A DNA stretch of 12,270 nt from DATDXN01 sp035289305 (GTDB lineage: Bacteria > Patescibacteriota > Microgenomatia > UBA1406 > HO2-37-13b), in assembly GCA_035289305.1 (NCBI GenBank), contig DATDXN010000033.1, forward strand, positions 1 through 12,270, given 5' to 3'. The translations under genes and the position numbers were made by a program. This document shows, piece by piece, positions 1-6,804 of the stretch. The notes below the pieces were generated by a model. It saw nothing but the letters and a program-made list of their open reading frames with translations. It made no database searches and had not been told where the DNA came from. Position 1 is the first letter of the stretch. Each line of letters begins with the position of its first letter.

Positions 1-73
1 ACGAACCGCCTCATTTCCGAAAAAATTGTTTCTTGGGATTTCGCCCCGCCGTTTGATTTTACCGCCCAATTCC

Positions 74-105
74 TTGCGAGCCGCGCCGTTCGGCGCGGCG
101 AGCAA
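74..105. repeat. GC-rich imperfect palindrome (REP-like)
   Basis: TTGC, GA, GCCGCGCC, loop GTTC, GGCGCGGC, GA, GCAA: an 8-bp perfect inner stem and a 4-bp outer stem separated by facing GA/GA. It sits about 40 nt downstream of the minus-strand tRNA-Ile. Neither strand has a T-run after it, so it is a poor intrinsic terminator. The surrounding 1-144 stretch is clearly more GC-rich than the rest of the window and has no supportable gene, although frames are open by chance. It may be a dispersed REP-type repeat; no second copy is in the window. Confidence 0.6.
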
Positions 106-144
106 ACCTCTGCTTCCCCCCACAAAAAATCACGAAGTCCAGTT

Positions 145-219
145 TGGTGCGCTTGGATGGGATCGAACCATCGACTCCTACTTTATAAGAGTAGTGCTCT
201 ACCACTGAGCTACAAGCGC
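145..219 (-). tRNA. tRNA-Ile(UAU), with encoded CCA
   Basis: Read on the minus strand this folds into a full cloverleaf. The acceptor is GCGCTTG/CAAGCGC, position 8-9 is TA, the D arm is GCTC/GAGC, the anticodon stem CTACT/AGTAG encloses the loop CTTATAA, the variable loop is GAGTC, and the T arm is GATGG-TTCGATC-CCATC. Discriminator A and an encoded CCA follow. With U33 as the second loop base the anticodon is UAU, which reads AUA (Ile). Most bacteria read AUA with tRNA-Ile2(CAU) modified to lysidine by TilS, so a UAU isoacceptor is unusual. ATA codons are common in the neighbouring genes. A variable loop of 5 nt excludes a class II tRNA-Leu. Confidence 0.93.
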
Positions 220-251
220 TTTGGCAGGCGGGTAAGAGTAATACGCTATCA

Positions 252-1955
252 TTATTTTACCATATATATCGTCGCCTCTTCATTCTCAAAAATATTCTCC
301 ACCCTTTCTTCACAACCTGTGAAGTTTTTCGCCTGTCTCATTTTCTTAACTTCATAGAAGTAATCAACTTTCTCAAGTAAAGCACAGTTCCATTCTCTTA
401 CTTCAGCCATACGCTTTTTATAATCTATTCTCAAAATAGTAAGCTGATTTTCATTGCCGATATAGAGCTGTTTGCCAGAAATTGCCGCAATATATGAAGT
501 ATCAGTATATGCGTAAAGCGGCTGGGGATCGGAGAACTTGCTTTTCAAATCTTTGTCATACAAAGAACCCAACACAATTCCCTCTTTCTGTTTTTTCAAA
601 AAAGCAAACGCTTCCAATTCTTTTTGTGGTATATAAGCAGGAGCGGGAAACCGAGTAAAATTTTTTATAAAATCACTATTGATGGGAATAGTCAAAATCA
701 CGACGATTACCACCCCTACCATTCCAATTTTTTTCTGTTGTGATAACCGATACGTGAAATACGCGGCAAAAACATTGGATAAGAAAATCGTGTAATAAAA
801 AAACTGGACTGTATTCCACCACTCGCCTGCCTGGATGAAAAGAGCCATACACAACAGCCCAAAAATAGCCGTAGCCAGAATAGAAAGATCAAGTTTGCTC
901 ATTCTTTTTTTGAAAAAAAGGATAGGAATGTATAGAATGCCAAAAAAGCGAGTACCCAGATTGAAAAAAATATACAAAAATAGTGAGAATAACTCAATGG
1001 AAAGCAACCGCGGACTAAATCCTCCTTGCGCTTGCAAAAAATAGCGGGCATTCACCATGTTTTTCAAAGGAACCATGTTTGACTCCTCGATCATCGCATG
1101 CGCATGCGCAAAAGGAGAAAAGATAAATACCGATCCGTTTTTGAGAACATATAGAGGATTGTAGAAAACAAATAATGTGGCAGTTACCCACAGTAAAATA
1201 ATCAACAGTCGCACGACAAGCTTTGCCGCATCTTTTTTGGAGAAAAAAGCGGATAGAAAAAAGAATCCTACCAAAAAACTACTAATCAAACCAGCGTAGA
1301 GTTTGAGACCAAAGTTCAAAAATATCAAAAAACCAAGGAGTATGATTTTTTTTAACGTAATTTTTTTATCGGCAAGCAAGATCAAAATCCCCAGTAAAAC
1401 GACGAGGGAAAACGCAAATTGGACATTGAGCAATGTATGCCCCGCCTGCATCGCCAGAAGACTTTCTGAACCGGAAAGAGTACCTCGATGATAGAGGGTG
1501 AGAAAATACCCAAACGATCCGCCAAAAAGGAAAAAAAAGAGAAGAATAGCGGTAAACCGCGCACTATCAATCAATTTTCGCGCAAAAATGACCGCAAAAC
1601 TTATGAAGAGCAAAAACCATACAACAGGGAGTATTTTGAAAAAGATAAACGAGGGAGCAGTAAAAATCTTTGCCAAAAGAAAAACGAAAAAATCAAGTAA
1701 AAAATTATACCCATAGAGTAGTGCTCCAGCAAAATTGGGGGCAACAAACGGAAATGTCTTGAAAGAAACTTGGGAAATGGCAAGATGCCAGATAGAGTCA
1801 TGCCCATGAGCTCCCCAAAAGTAAAAACCACATTTACCTCCAAAACAATAATAACTTCCACTTGGGACAATGATGAGCATATGAAAGAAAAAACCTATGA
1901 GAGTAATAATCAAAATAGGAGGATACGCAGCGATATAGCGGACGATTCTCATCAT
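252..1955 (-). CDS. Polytopic GT-C-like membrane protein, putative glycosyltransferase
   Basis: A 567-residue protein with about ten or more hydrophobic segments up to residue 425, then a soluble C-terminal domain (about 430-567), presumably outside the membrane. The first external loop (about 31-70) carries GAHGHDSIWHLAI (residues 48-60), with an Asp and His placed like the acidic motif in the first loop of GT-C transferases, plus two cysteines (C37, C42). The tail has the pattern 'E..AF.FLKKQ' followed by 'YIAAISGKQLYIGNE', seen in GT-C-like proteins related to the 6-pyruvoyl-tetrahydropterin-synthase-related membrane family. Its likely role is transfer of a lipid-linked sugar at the outer face, but donor and acceptor cannot be told. 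Start: ATG at 1955, with a second ATG immediately after; there is no SD. The -10 TATACT lies 13 nt upstream, so the mRNA is nearly leaderless. It is divergent from the GT2 gene, which could supply its polyprenyl-phosphate sugar. Confidence 0.8.
   Translation of the reverse strand: MMRIVRYIAAYPPILIITLIGFFFHMLIIVPSGSYYCFGGKCGFYFWGAHGHDSIWHLAISQVSFKTFPFVAPNFAGALLYGYNFLLDFFVFLLAKIFTAPSFIFFKILPVVWFLLFISFAVIFARKLIDSARFTAILLFFFLFGGSFGYFLTLYHRGTLSGSESLLAMQAGHTLLNVQFAFSLVVLLGILILLADKKITLKKIILLGFLIFLNFGLKLYAGLISSFLVGFFFLSAFFSKKDAAKLVVRLLIILLWVTATLFVFYNPLYVLKNGSVFIFSPFAHAHAMIEESNMVPLKNMVNARYFLQAQGGFSPRLLSIELFSLFLYIFFNLGTRFFGILYIPILFFKKRMSKLDLSILATAIFGLLCMALFIQAGEWWNTVQFFYYTIFLSNVFAAYFTYRLSQQKKIGMVGVVIVVILTIPINSDFIKNFTRFPAPAYIPQKELEAFAFLKKQKEGIVLGSLYDKDLKSKFSDPQPLYAYTDTSYIAAISGKQLYIGNENQLTILRIDYKKRMAEVREWNCALLEKVDYFYEVKKMRQAKNFTGCEERVENIFENEEATIYMVK
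254..262 (-). promoter_or_regulatory. Probable extended -10 for tRNA-Ile, overlapping the upstream stop codon
   Basis: On the minus strand TGGTAAAAT occurs here, matching the TGGTA-type extended -10 found before other genes in the window. It is built from the last codons (Met-Val-Lys-stop) of the 567-residue membrane protein. A start about 7 nt downstream would give a tRNA leader of roughly 28 nt. A weaker alternative, TATTACT, lies nearer the tRNA. Confidence 0.4.
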
Positions 1956-1968
1956 ATGATGTCGATCA

Positions 1969-1976
1969 AGTATAAT
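1969..1976. promoter_or_regulatory. Overlapping divergent -10 elements
   Basis: The 8 bp AGTATAAT reads TATAAT on the plus strand (1971-1976) and TATACT on the minus strand (1974-1969). The plus box is 8 nt before the GT2 ATG, the minus box 13 nt before the membrane-protein ATG. The two boxes share four base pairs, so RNA polymerase should fire in only one direction at a time. No convincing -35 is visible on either side. Confidence 0.6.
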
Positions 1977-1984
1977 GACTATTT

Positions 1985-2710
1985 ATGAATACCTATAAGC
2001 TAATTTCAATCATTATACCTGTTTATAACGAGGAAAAATATATCGCTCAAACTCTTGAAAAAGTTGTCTCTACCGATATCTTTCACCTTAAAAAAGAAAT
2101 TATTATGGTTGATGATGCATCAACTGATCACACGCGTGATGAAGTAGCAACGTTTATCCAAAAAACAAACGAGCATATTACGGTCATCAAAAAAGAAAAA
2201 AATGACGGTAAAGGTGCTGCAGTCAAAATAGGGATTAATCGATCAAAGGGTGATATCGTCCTTATTCAGGATGCTGATCTTGAATATACTCCTCACGATT
2301 ATCCAGCGCTCGTTGAGCCTTTTTTGAAATACGACGCCGATGTCGTATATGGTTCGCGTTTTTATGGCAGTAAACCCCACCGAGTCCTTTACTTTTGGCA
2401 TTATGTGGCAAACATTATACTTACTATTTTTTCAAATATGCTGACTAACCTAAACATCAGCGATATGGAAACAGGCTATAAAGCGTTCAAGGGCGAAATC
2501 ATCCGCTCAATCGGCAAAAAACTGATGAGCAAACAATTTGGGTTTGAACCAGAAATCACTGCACGCATTGCAAAAATAAAAAATATACGAATTTATGAAG
2601 TTGGCATCTCATATCAAGGGCGCACGTATGCTGAAGGAAAAAAAATCGGTTGGATTGATGGGGTACGAGCTTTGTGGGAAATTGTTAAATACAACATATT
2701 TACCAACTAA
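1985..2710 (+). CDS. GT2 family glycosyltransferase, polyprenyl/dolichyl-phosphate sugar synthase type
   Basis: A 241-residue GT-A-fold enzyme of the DPM1-like branch, with no C-terminal membrane helices. Motifs in order: IIPVYNEE (10-17), VDDASTD (42-48), KNDGKGAA (72-79) for nucleotide-sugar binding, QDADLE (95-100) with the metal-binding DAD, VYGSRFYG (121-128), DMETGYKAF (160-168) and FEPEITARI (187-195), then YQGRTYAEGKKIGW near the end, typical of the family. It most likely transfers a hexose from a nucleotide sugar to polyprenyl phosphate at the cytoplasmic face, giving the donor for GT-C enzymes such as its two membrane-protein neighbours. TATAAT ends 8 nt before ATG, so the mRNA appears leaderless. 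It converges with the 481-residue gene, and only 4 nt separate the stop codons. The exact sugar is unknown. Confidence 0.9.
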   Translation: MNTYKLISIIIPVYNEEKYIAQTLEKVVSTDIFHLKKEIIMVDDASTDHTRDEVATFIQKTNEHITVIKKEKNDGKGAAVKIGINRSKGDIVLIQDADLEYTPHDYPALVEPFLKYDADVVYGSRFYGSKPHRVLYFWHYVANIILTIFSNMLTNLNISDMETGYKAFKGEIIRSIGKKLMSKQFGFEPEITARIAKIKNIRIYEVGISYQGRTYAEGKKIGWIDGVRALWEIVKYNIFTN

Positions 2711-2714
2711 ATAA

Positions 2715-4160
2715 TTACTTCGCTCGTCCCAAAGAAATATGCCACGTTTTCTCTATTAAAGAAATCGTCGGGATGATATAACAAGCAGAAACAATGATCA
2801 CAGAAGGAAATAAATGGATCCATAACCTTTCAAATGATGTCCGAAGCTGCCACTCAAGCAGCACCGTCGTCACCAGATATATCACGGTGTAAAAAAAAAG
2901 CTGCACGAGAAAAGGAAGTGAGGGGAGTAATTGTTTTATTTTTCCGTTGGCGATAAATACCACGTGTTCAAATATAAAAAGAAACAGTACTAAAATGGAG
3001 AAAATACCATATTTCGTGACATTTGTCACCTCGTCAAGATAGTGAAAAATAATCATCGAAAGCCGAGAAAGGCTATTTGCGTAAAGATGCGCACCCTCAA
3101 GATAAGAATTTGCTTCAATTGGCACTGTTTGTTTGAAGTATTGCCATAAAAATAGAGGGAAAAGTATCAGCGCACCCAAAATCAATAGAGAAATCACTCG
3201 TGTCATGCGAATAGTTTTGTGCTGCGCTTTTTCTCTGAAATGATCACGAATGAAAATAAGAATTGTGAAAAAAGCCATACTCGCAAAAAAGGTGTATCCC
3301 TCATTTTTGATGAAAGCTCCTGATGCGCTGGTGATGAACAAAAGTTTCATGTACGCGGGCCTTTCTGCCTTGTCTTGCAAAAAGAATATAAATAATATTG
3401 TTGAAAGGGCAAAAATAAAACTTAATGCCATATCTGCATACCCATTGTGTGAGTAAATAATAAATTGAGGAACAATGAATATGGCGAGTGATGCAAAAAA
3501 TAAAATAATGGAAGAAACGGTTTTCAGCGCAGTTTTGAGAAAACCATACGAGATTAAAAACAAATTGAGATAGAAAAATAAAAGGAAAAATTGGACTACT
3601 TGGTCATTGACTGTACCAATTAACCGATAATACGCAGCTATCAATAGGGGAAAACCAATGGGGTATGCTTTGTGCACATATTGATAGGTGAAAAGATTTT
3701 CAAAAAACGCATTATTCCATACTCCTGCATTGTAGAAAAACGATTTTGCCTTGAGAAACCATATAGCTATCCCGTCCCATGCGATGAGATATGAAAAAAG
3801 TGCATCTTGCAAAAGTGAGTAAAAAAATACACACGTTACAAGAAGAGCAATACCATCTTTTATCGTCACCATTGGTACAAATTCTCTCCAGCGTTTATAA
3901 AGCATGTAGACAAATATCAAGACTACAGCGCTAAAAAAGGGAATAAAATAAGCGAAGGTAACATAATGGAGCGCATTTATAAAAGCAAGGACGTAAAGAA
4001 TGATAATAAAACTAAATATGCCCAAAATCCATGAAATCCCAAGCCCAATGAATATATTGTTTTTGCGCACGACACCGGGGAAAAAAGCCAGATATAAAAT
4101 GCCTCCCGTCAAAAATATTGAAAGTATATATAAAAATAATCGTACAAAGTAAATATGCAT
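2715..4160 (-). CDS. Polytopic GT-C-like membrane protein
   Basis: A 481-residue protein, hydrophobic almost throughout, with about 11-12 membrane segments. A loop after the fourth or fifth segment carries AWDGIAIWFLKAKSFF (127-142) and HKAYPIGFPLLIAAYYR (163-179), a layout like the 'WD..IW..KAK' and 'YP.GFP' motifs of ArnT/PMT-like bacterial membrane glycosyltransferases. There is no large soluble C-terminal domain; the protein ends shortly after its last helix. It begins 3 nt after the stop of the 167-residue gene with no SD, so translational coupling is likely. The pairing suggests the soluble part of a GT-C enzyme is supplied in trans. Substrate unknown; the catalytic assignment is inference. 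Confidence 0.75.
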   Translation of the reverse strand: MHIYFVRLFLYILSIFLTGGILYLAFFPGVVRKNNIFIGLGISWILGIFSFIIILYVLAFINALHYVTFAYFIPFFSAVVLIFVYMLYKRWREFVPMVTIKDGIALLVTCVFFYSLLQDALFSYLIAWDGIAIWFLKAKSFFYNAGVWNNAFFENLFTYQYVHKAYPIGFPLLIAAYYRLIGTVNDQVVQFFLLFFYLNLFLISYGFLKTALKTVSSIILFFASLAIFIVPQFIIYSHNGYADMALSFIFALSTILFIFFLQDKAERPAYMKLLFITSASGAFIKNEGYTFFASMAFFTILIFIRDHFREKAQHKTIRMTRVISLLILGALILFPLFLWQYFKQTVPIEANSYLEGAHLYANSLSRLSMIIFHYLDEVTNVTKYGIFSILVLFLFIFEHVVFIANGKIKQLLPSLPFLVQLFFYTVIYLVTTVLLEWQLRTSFERLWIHLFPSVIIVSACYIIPTISLIEKTWHISLGRAK

Positions 4161-4163
4161 AGG

Positions 4164-4667
4164 TTACTGCGGTATTTTATACACGAAAAAATCGTCTTCT
4201 TTTTGTCTATTTATTCGAATAAGGTCTTTTCTGGGAATGACAATGGGGTAAAGTGTCGCCCATTTTTCGTTCAAGCCCCGAATGTCGGTATCAGCGATAA
4301 TCAATTGATCGGTAGAAAAGGTCATTTTACTCAATTGTCGCAGTGAATAGGGTTTGAGCTTATAAGGATAAAAGAAATAATCAATCATGATTGTTGATTC
4401 GTGTAGATACTGTGGGTCTCTGGGATCTACTTTGGTTTTCACATAGACAATGGTTTTTTCAGGGTCTTTGATCTCTTGTGAAAGTTGATAGAGCTGATAA
4501 TAGGGATGAAATCGCTGGACCTCTTCATAATTATTTTTATTGAGTGAAAACGGTACATGTTGAAAAATTTTTTTAAAATCCTCCTCATAGAAGCGATAAT
4601 AATGGTAATTTATGAAAAAAATTATGAGCAAAAATGAAAATAAATATACCTCTAACTTATTTTTCAT
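4164..4667 (-). CDS. Small single-pass membrane protein, possible detached GT-C partner domain
   Basis: A 167-residue protein with one N-terminal hydrophobic helix (about 8-21) followed by a soluble, tyrosine-rich domain. I do not recognise a named family. The pattern 'YYQLYQLSQ.I' (56-66), then a beta strand IVYVKTK and 'DYFFYPYKLKPYS' (96-108), resembles the extracytoplasmic tails of GT-C-like proteins. It lies 3 nt before the 481-residue polytopic gene, so the two probably work together. The frame stays open upstream to 4736, but that extension translates the tRNA-Arg gene. The ATG at 4667 puts the hydrophobic anchor right at the N terminus and is the sensible start. No SD or clear promoter is visible; it is probably co-transcribed through the tRNA. 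Confidence 0.75.
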   Translation of the reverse strand: MKNKLEVYLFSFLLIIFFINYHYYRFYEEDFKKIFQHVPFSLNKNNYEEVQRFHPYYQLYQLSQEIKDPEKTIVYVKTKVDPRDPQYLHESTIMIDYFFYPYKLKPYSLRQLSKMTFSTDQLIIADTDIRGLNEKWATLYPIVIPRKDLIRINRQKEDDFFVYKIPQ

Positions 4668-4704
4668 AGTAAATAGTGCATCTGGGCTCCACCCGCAACT
4701 TATG

Positions 4705-4776
4705 TGCTCTCGGCGAGAATTGAACTCGCATCGCAAGCTTCGGAGGCTTGTACTCTATCCGTTGAGCTACGAGAGC
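4705..4776 (-). tRNA. tRNA-Arg(CCG)
   Basis: Minus-strand cloverleaf: acceptor GCTCTCG/CGAGAGC, TA at 8-9, D arm GCTC/GAGT, anticodon stem CAAGC/GCTTG around loop CTCCGAA, a 4-nt variable loop, and T arm GCGAG-TTCAATT-CTCGC. With U33 the anticodon is CCG, reading CGG (Arg). The discriminator is A. CCA is not encoded (the next bases are CAT), unlike the tRNA-Ile in this window, so it needs the CCA-adding enzyme. Its first 10 nt overlap the end of the Nudix gene. Confidence 0.93.
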
Positions 4777-5216
4777 TTTCGCTTAAGGGCAATTGCCTCT
4801 GCAAAGGTCTCTCTGTCAGTACTATACGTTAATGTCCTCCCCACCTTCTTCTCACTCACAAATTTTGCTTCACTCATTTCCCAATCATGATCTTTTGGAT
4901 CTCCCCGCACATACTCCATCAGGAAATAATGCACTGTTTTTTTTATGCGCTTTCCCTGAAACACATAAAAATACTCAACCACTCCGGGTAATTTTTTGAC
5001 GATGCGTGCCTCAACCCCACCCTCTTCTTTCGTTTCACGCAGAGCAGCTTCTTCCAATAGTTCATCTTTTTCATCATCTCCCACAAGTCCTTTGGGAAAT
5101 ACCCATCCTTTATGCTGTGAGTGTTGACAAATCAGCCACAAATTGCTTTCAGCTTTTGGCTTTTTGCCTTTGGCTTTTTTGAAAACAATACCGCCTGCTG
5201 AAATTTCATGTTTCAT
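4767..5216 (-). CDS. Nudix hydrolase (Ap4A hydrolase-like)
   Basis: A 149-residue Nudix-fold pyrophosphohydrolase. SAGGIVFKK (6-14) opens the fold, WVFPKGLVG precedes the Nudix box, and the box fits G-x5-E-x7-R-E-x-x-E-E-x-G with 'EEAALRETKEEGGV' as its core, so the metal-binding glutamates are intact. The 'WLICQH...GWVFPKG' context resembles bis(5'-nucleosyl)-tetraphosphatase-type members, but the substrate cannot be fixed from sequence. A Lys/Ala-rich insert (about 13-24) interrupts the first strands. The ATG lies 2 nt after the permease stop (translational coupling). The stop TAG and the two codons before it lie inside the 5' end of tRNA-Arg, so RNase P processing would cut the mRNA at its extreme 3' end. 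Confidence 0.9.
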   Translation of the reverse strand: MKHEISAGGIVFKKAKGKKPKAESNLWLICQHSQHKGWVFPKGLVGDDEKDELLEEAALRETKEEGGVEARIVKKLPGVVEYFYVFQGKRIKKTVHYFLMEYVRGDPKDHDWEMSEAKFVSEKKVGRTLTYSTDRETFAEAIALKRKLS

Positions 5217-5218
5217 AG

Positions 5219-6004
5219 TTATTCAAGTTTCATCAATCTCCCGTCTCGTCTAGCGCGCCTAAACATGATATAGAAAAAAGATATTGAGAGGATAAGATAT
5301 ATGGCATTGGTGAAAAAAGCCATGAAAAGGTCTCTTCCCGGAAAACTCCCTGCAATCACTGCACGCATACCCTCAAACACATAGGATGCAGGAATAATAT
5401 GGGCAAGAGGCTGGATCCCCGCCGGGAGTGCGGAAACAGGGTAAAATACCGCAGCAAAAGGCTGGATGATGAAAATAAACCCAAATGCCAAAATCTGCGC
5501 CTGGGTGCCGTAGCGAAAGATAATACCGATCGTAAAAATTCCCAAACTCCACCCAAAAAAGAGAAGATTTACAAAAAAAGGTACCAACCACCACCCCAAC
5601 GTGAAAATATCAAAATGATACAAGAAAAAGGCCAGTATTCCCATAATAATACTGATAAGGAGGATGCGAATAAATCCCAAAAACAAGGTCGCCACTAAAA
5701 ATTCACTCGCGCGAAGCGGAGTCACAAAAATATTGAGAAGATTTCTCTCCCACACATCCTCAAGAAAAGAGACCGATACTGCCCGTTGGGACTGATTGAG
5801 AAGATCCCAGAAAATGAGTGCGCCAAGAATTATGCTGATGAAATTCACCGTGCTTAATTGTGTTTTTTGCAAATACACGCTCAAAAATCCCCATAAAAGA
5901 AGATCCATCACCGGCCAGTAAAAAATATCCATAATTCTTGGTAGGCTTCTTTTGTACAAGTATAAATGTCTCACTAACAGTGCGTAAATTCTATGTATTT
6001 TCAT
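5219..6004 (-). CDS. ABC-2 type transporter permease
   Basis: A 261-residue integral membrane protein with six predicted helices and a short positively charged N terminus (RHLYLYKRSLPRIMDIFYWP), the ABC2_membrane layout. 'FFYPVSALPAGIQPLAHIIPASYVFEGMRAV' (about 205-235) is close to the conserved P-x-W/L-hinge region between helices five and six in this family. The protein pairs with the ATPase encoded 11 nt upstream to form an exporter. The cargo is unknown; given the neighbours, a lipid-linked glycan or other envelope component is possible, but drug or peptide export cannot be excluded. No SD is visible; it is translated from the operon mRNA. Confidence 0.88.
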   Translation of the reverse strand: MKIHRIYALLVRHLYLYKRSLPRIMDIFYWPVMDLLLWGFLSVYLQKTQLSTVNFISIILGALIFWDLLNQSQRAVSVSFLEDVWERNLLNIFVTPLRASEFLVATLFLGFIRILLISIIMGILAFFLYHFDIFTLGWWLVPFFVNLLFFGWSLGIFTIGIIFRYGTQAQILAFGFIFIIQPFAAVFYPVSALPAGIQPLAHIIPASYVFEGMRAVIAGSFPGRDLFMAFFTNAIYLILSISFFYIMFRRARRDGRLMKLE

Positions 6005-6015
6005 AATTACTTAAA

Positions 6016-6753
6016 CTATTTTCCCCGCGCAATCGTGATAAAAACTTCATTTAAATCTTTTCCACCATATTTTTTCATAATGACATCGGGCGTATCATCG
6101 TCAATAATATTTCCTTTTTTCATAAAGATAATCCTGTCGCAAAGCTCTTTAATCTCTTGCATATTATGAGAGGTGTAGAGAATGGTGATGCCCCGCTCCT
6201 TTTGGATTTTTTTGAGCAACTTCCGCGTCTTATCTGCGATATCAGGATCCAGAGAAGCAGTCGGCTCATCCAAAAGGAGGAGTTTGGGCTCATTAAGTAG
6301 TGCTTTTGCCAGATTAAGTCGTGTGAGCTGACCAGTTGATAAGGTCGATGTCATTTTACCCAAAAGGTCCTCTATGGAAAAAAAAGCGGCAACTTCTTTG
6401 ATGCGTGATGCAATATTGGAAACTCCATAGAGTCGCGCAAATGTCTTCAGGTTTTCCATGACAGTGAGATTGTAGGGCATGGTCACGTAAGGGGAGGAAA
6501 AATTGATCGTTTGGAGCACTTCTTCGCGATTTTTGTGCATAGACTTACCAAAAACCGTGATCGTTCCTTCTGTGGGTTCGATGATATCGAGTATCATCTG
6601 AATAGTAGTTGTTTTTCCTGCGCCATTTGGTCCAAGAAGTCCGGCAATTTCACCTTCATGAATTGAAAAAGAAATTCCATTTACCGCTGTCGTTTTGCCA
6701 AATGTTTTTTTGAGATTTTTTACGGTCAATACGGCTTTATTGAGCTTCTTCAT
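6016..6753 (-). CDS. ABC transporter ATP-binding protein (ABC-2 exporter)
   Basis: A 245-residue ATPase with Walker A GPNGAGKT (41-48), signature LSTGQ (138-142), Walker B LLLLDEP (158-164), D-loop SLDPD (167-171) and switch His in TSHNM (194-198). The place of the usual Q-loop glutamine reads NFSSPYVTMPYNLTV (84-98), so the Gln is replaced. I recall the same 'NFSSPYV' pattern in a subgroup of ABC-2 ATPases. It energises the permease encoded directly downstream. The ATG follows an extended -10 (TGGTATACT) by 9 nt, giving a leaderless or nearly leaderless transcript and no SD. It is the first gene of the run that continues to 2715. Confidence 0.92.
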   Translation of the reverse strand: MKKLNKAVLTVKNLKKTFGKTTAVNGISFSIHEGEIAGLLGPNGAGKTTTIQMILDIIEPTEGTITVFGKSMHKNREEVLQTINFSSPYVTMPYNLTVMENLKTFARLYGVSNIASRIKEVAAFFSIEDLLGKMTSTLSTGQLTRLNLAKALLNEPKLLLLDEPTASLDPDIADKTRKLLKKIQKERGITILYTSHNMQEIKELCDRIIFMKKGNIIDDDTPDVIMKKYGGKDLNEVFITIARGK

Positions 6754-6762
6754 CGTATATGT

Positions 6763-6777
6763 AGTATACCATCAAAA
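6763..6777 (-). promoter_or_regulatory. Extended -10 promoter for the ABC operon
   Basis: Minus-strand TTTTGATGGTATACT, containing TGG plus TATACT, ends 9 nt before the ATPase ATG. No good -35 is present, as expected for an extended -10. It is back to back with the plus-strand promoter at 6783-6796, and only 5 bp lie between the two motifs. Confidence 0.65.
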
Positions 6778-6782
6778 TCTGC

Positions 6783-6796
6783 TTTTGTGGTAAGAT
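6783..6796 (+). promoter_or_regulatory. Extended -10 promoter for the GT39 operon
   Basis: TTTTGTGGTAAGAT, with TGG plus TAAGAT, ends 8 nt before the ATG at 6805. It shares TTTTGTGGTA with the promoter of the PEGA/SH3 gene. The divergent ABC promoter is a near mirror image, so the -35 region of each lies over the other's -10. Confidence 0.6.
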
Positions 6797-6804
6797 ATAT
6801 ATCT

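Noticed and set aside
1..14. Minus-strand ATG at 14-12 that could begin a gene leaving the left edge
   Set aside because: Only four codons are visible and there is no promoter or SD support.
221..235. TTGGCAGGCGGG upstream of tRNA-Ile as a dispersed-repeat half-site
   Set aside because: It resembles CCCGCCTGCC-type repeats I associate with CPR genomes, but there is only one arm and no second copy in the window.
26..357. Small plus-strand frames across the tRNA-Ile region
   Set aside because: They translate the tRNA antisense, GC-rich intergenic DNA and the 3' end of the 567-residue gene; no start signal or recognisable protein.
3250..3456. Plus-strand frame within the 481-residue gene
   Set aside because: Antisense shadow of a clear membrane-protein frame, with no promoter or RBS.
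4668..4736. N-terminal extension of the 167-residue protein
   Set aside because: It would translate tRNA-Arg and place 23 residues before the membrane anchor.
6787..6804. GTG start for the GT39-like protein
   Set aside because: The GTG is part of the extended -10 motif; the ATG at 6805 fits the 8-nt spacing seen elsewhere.
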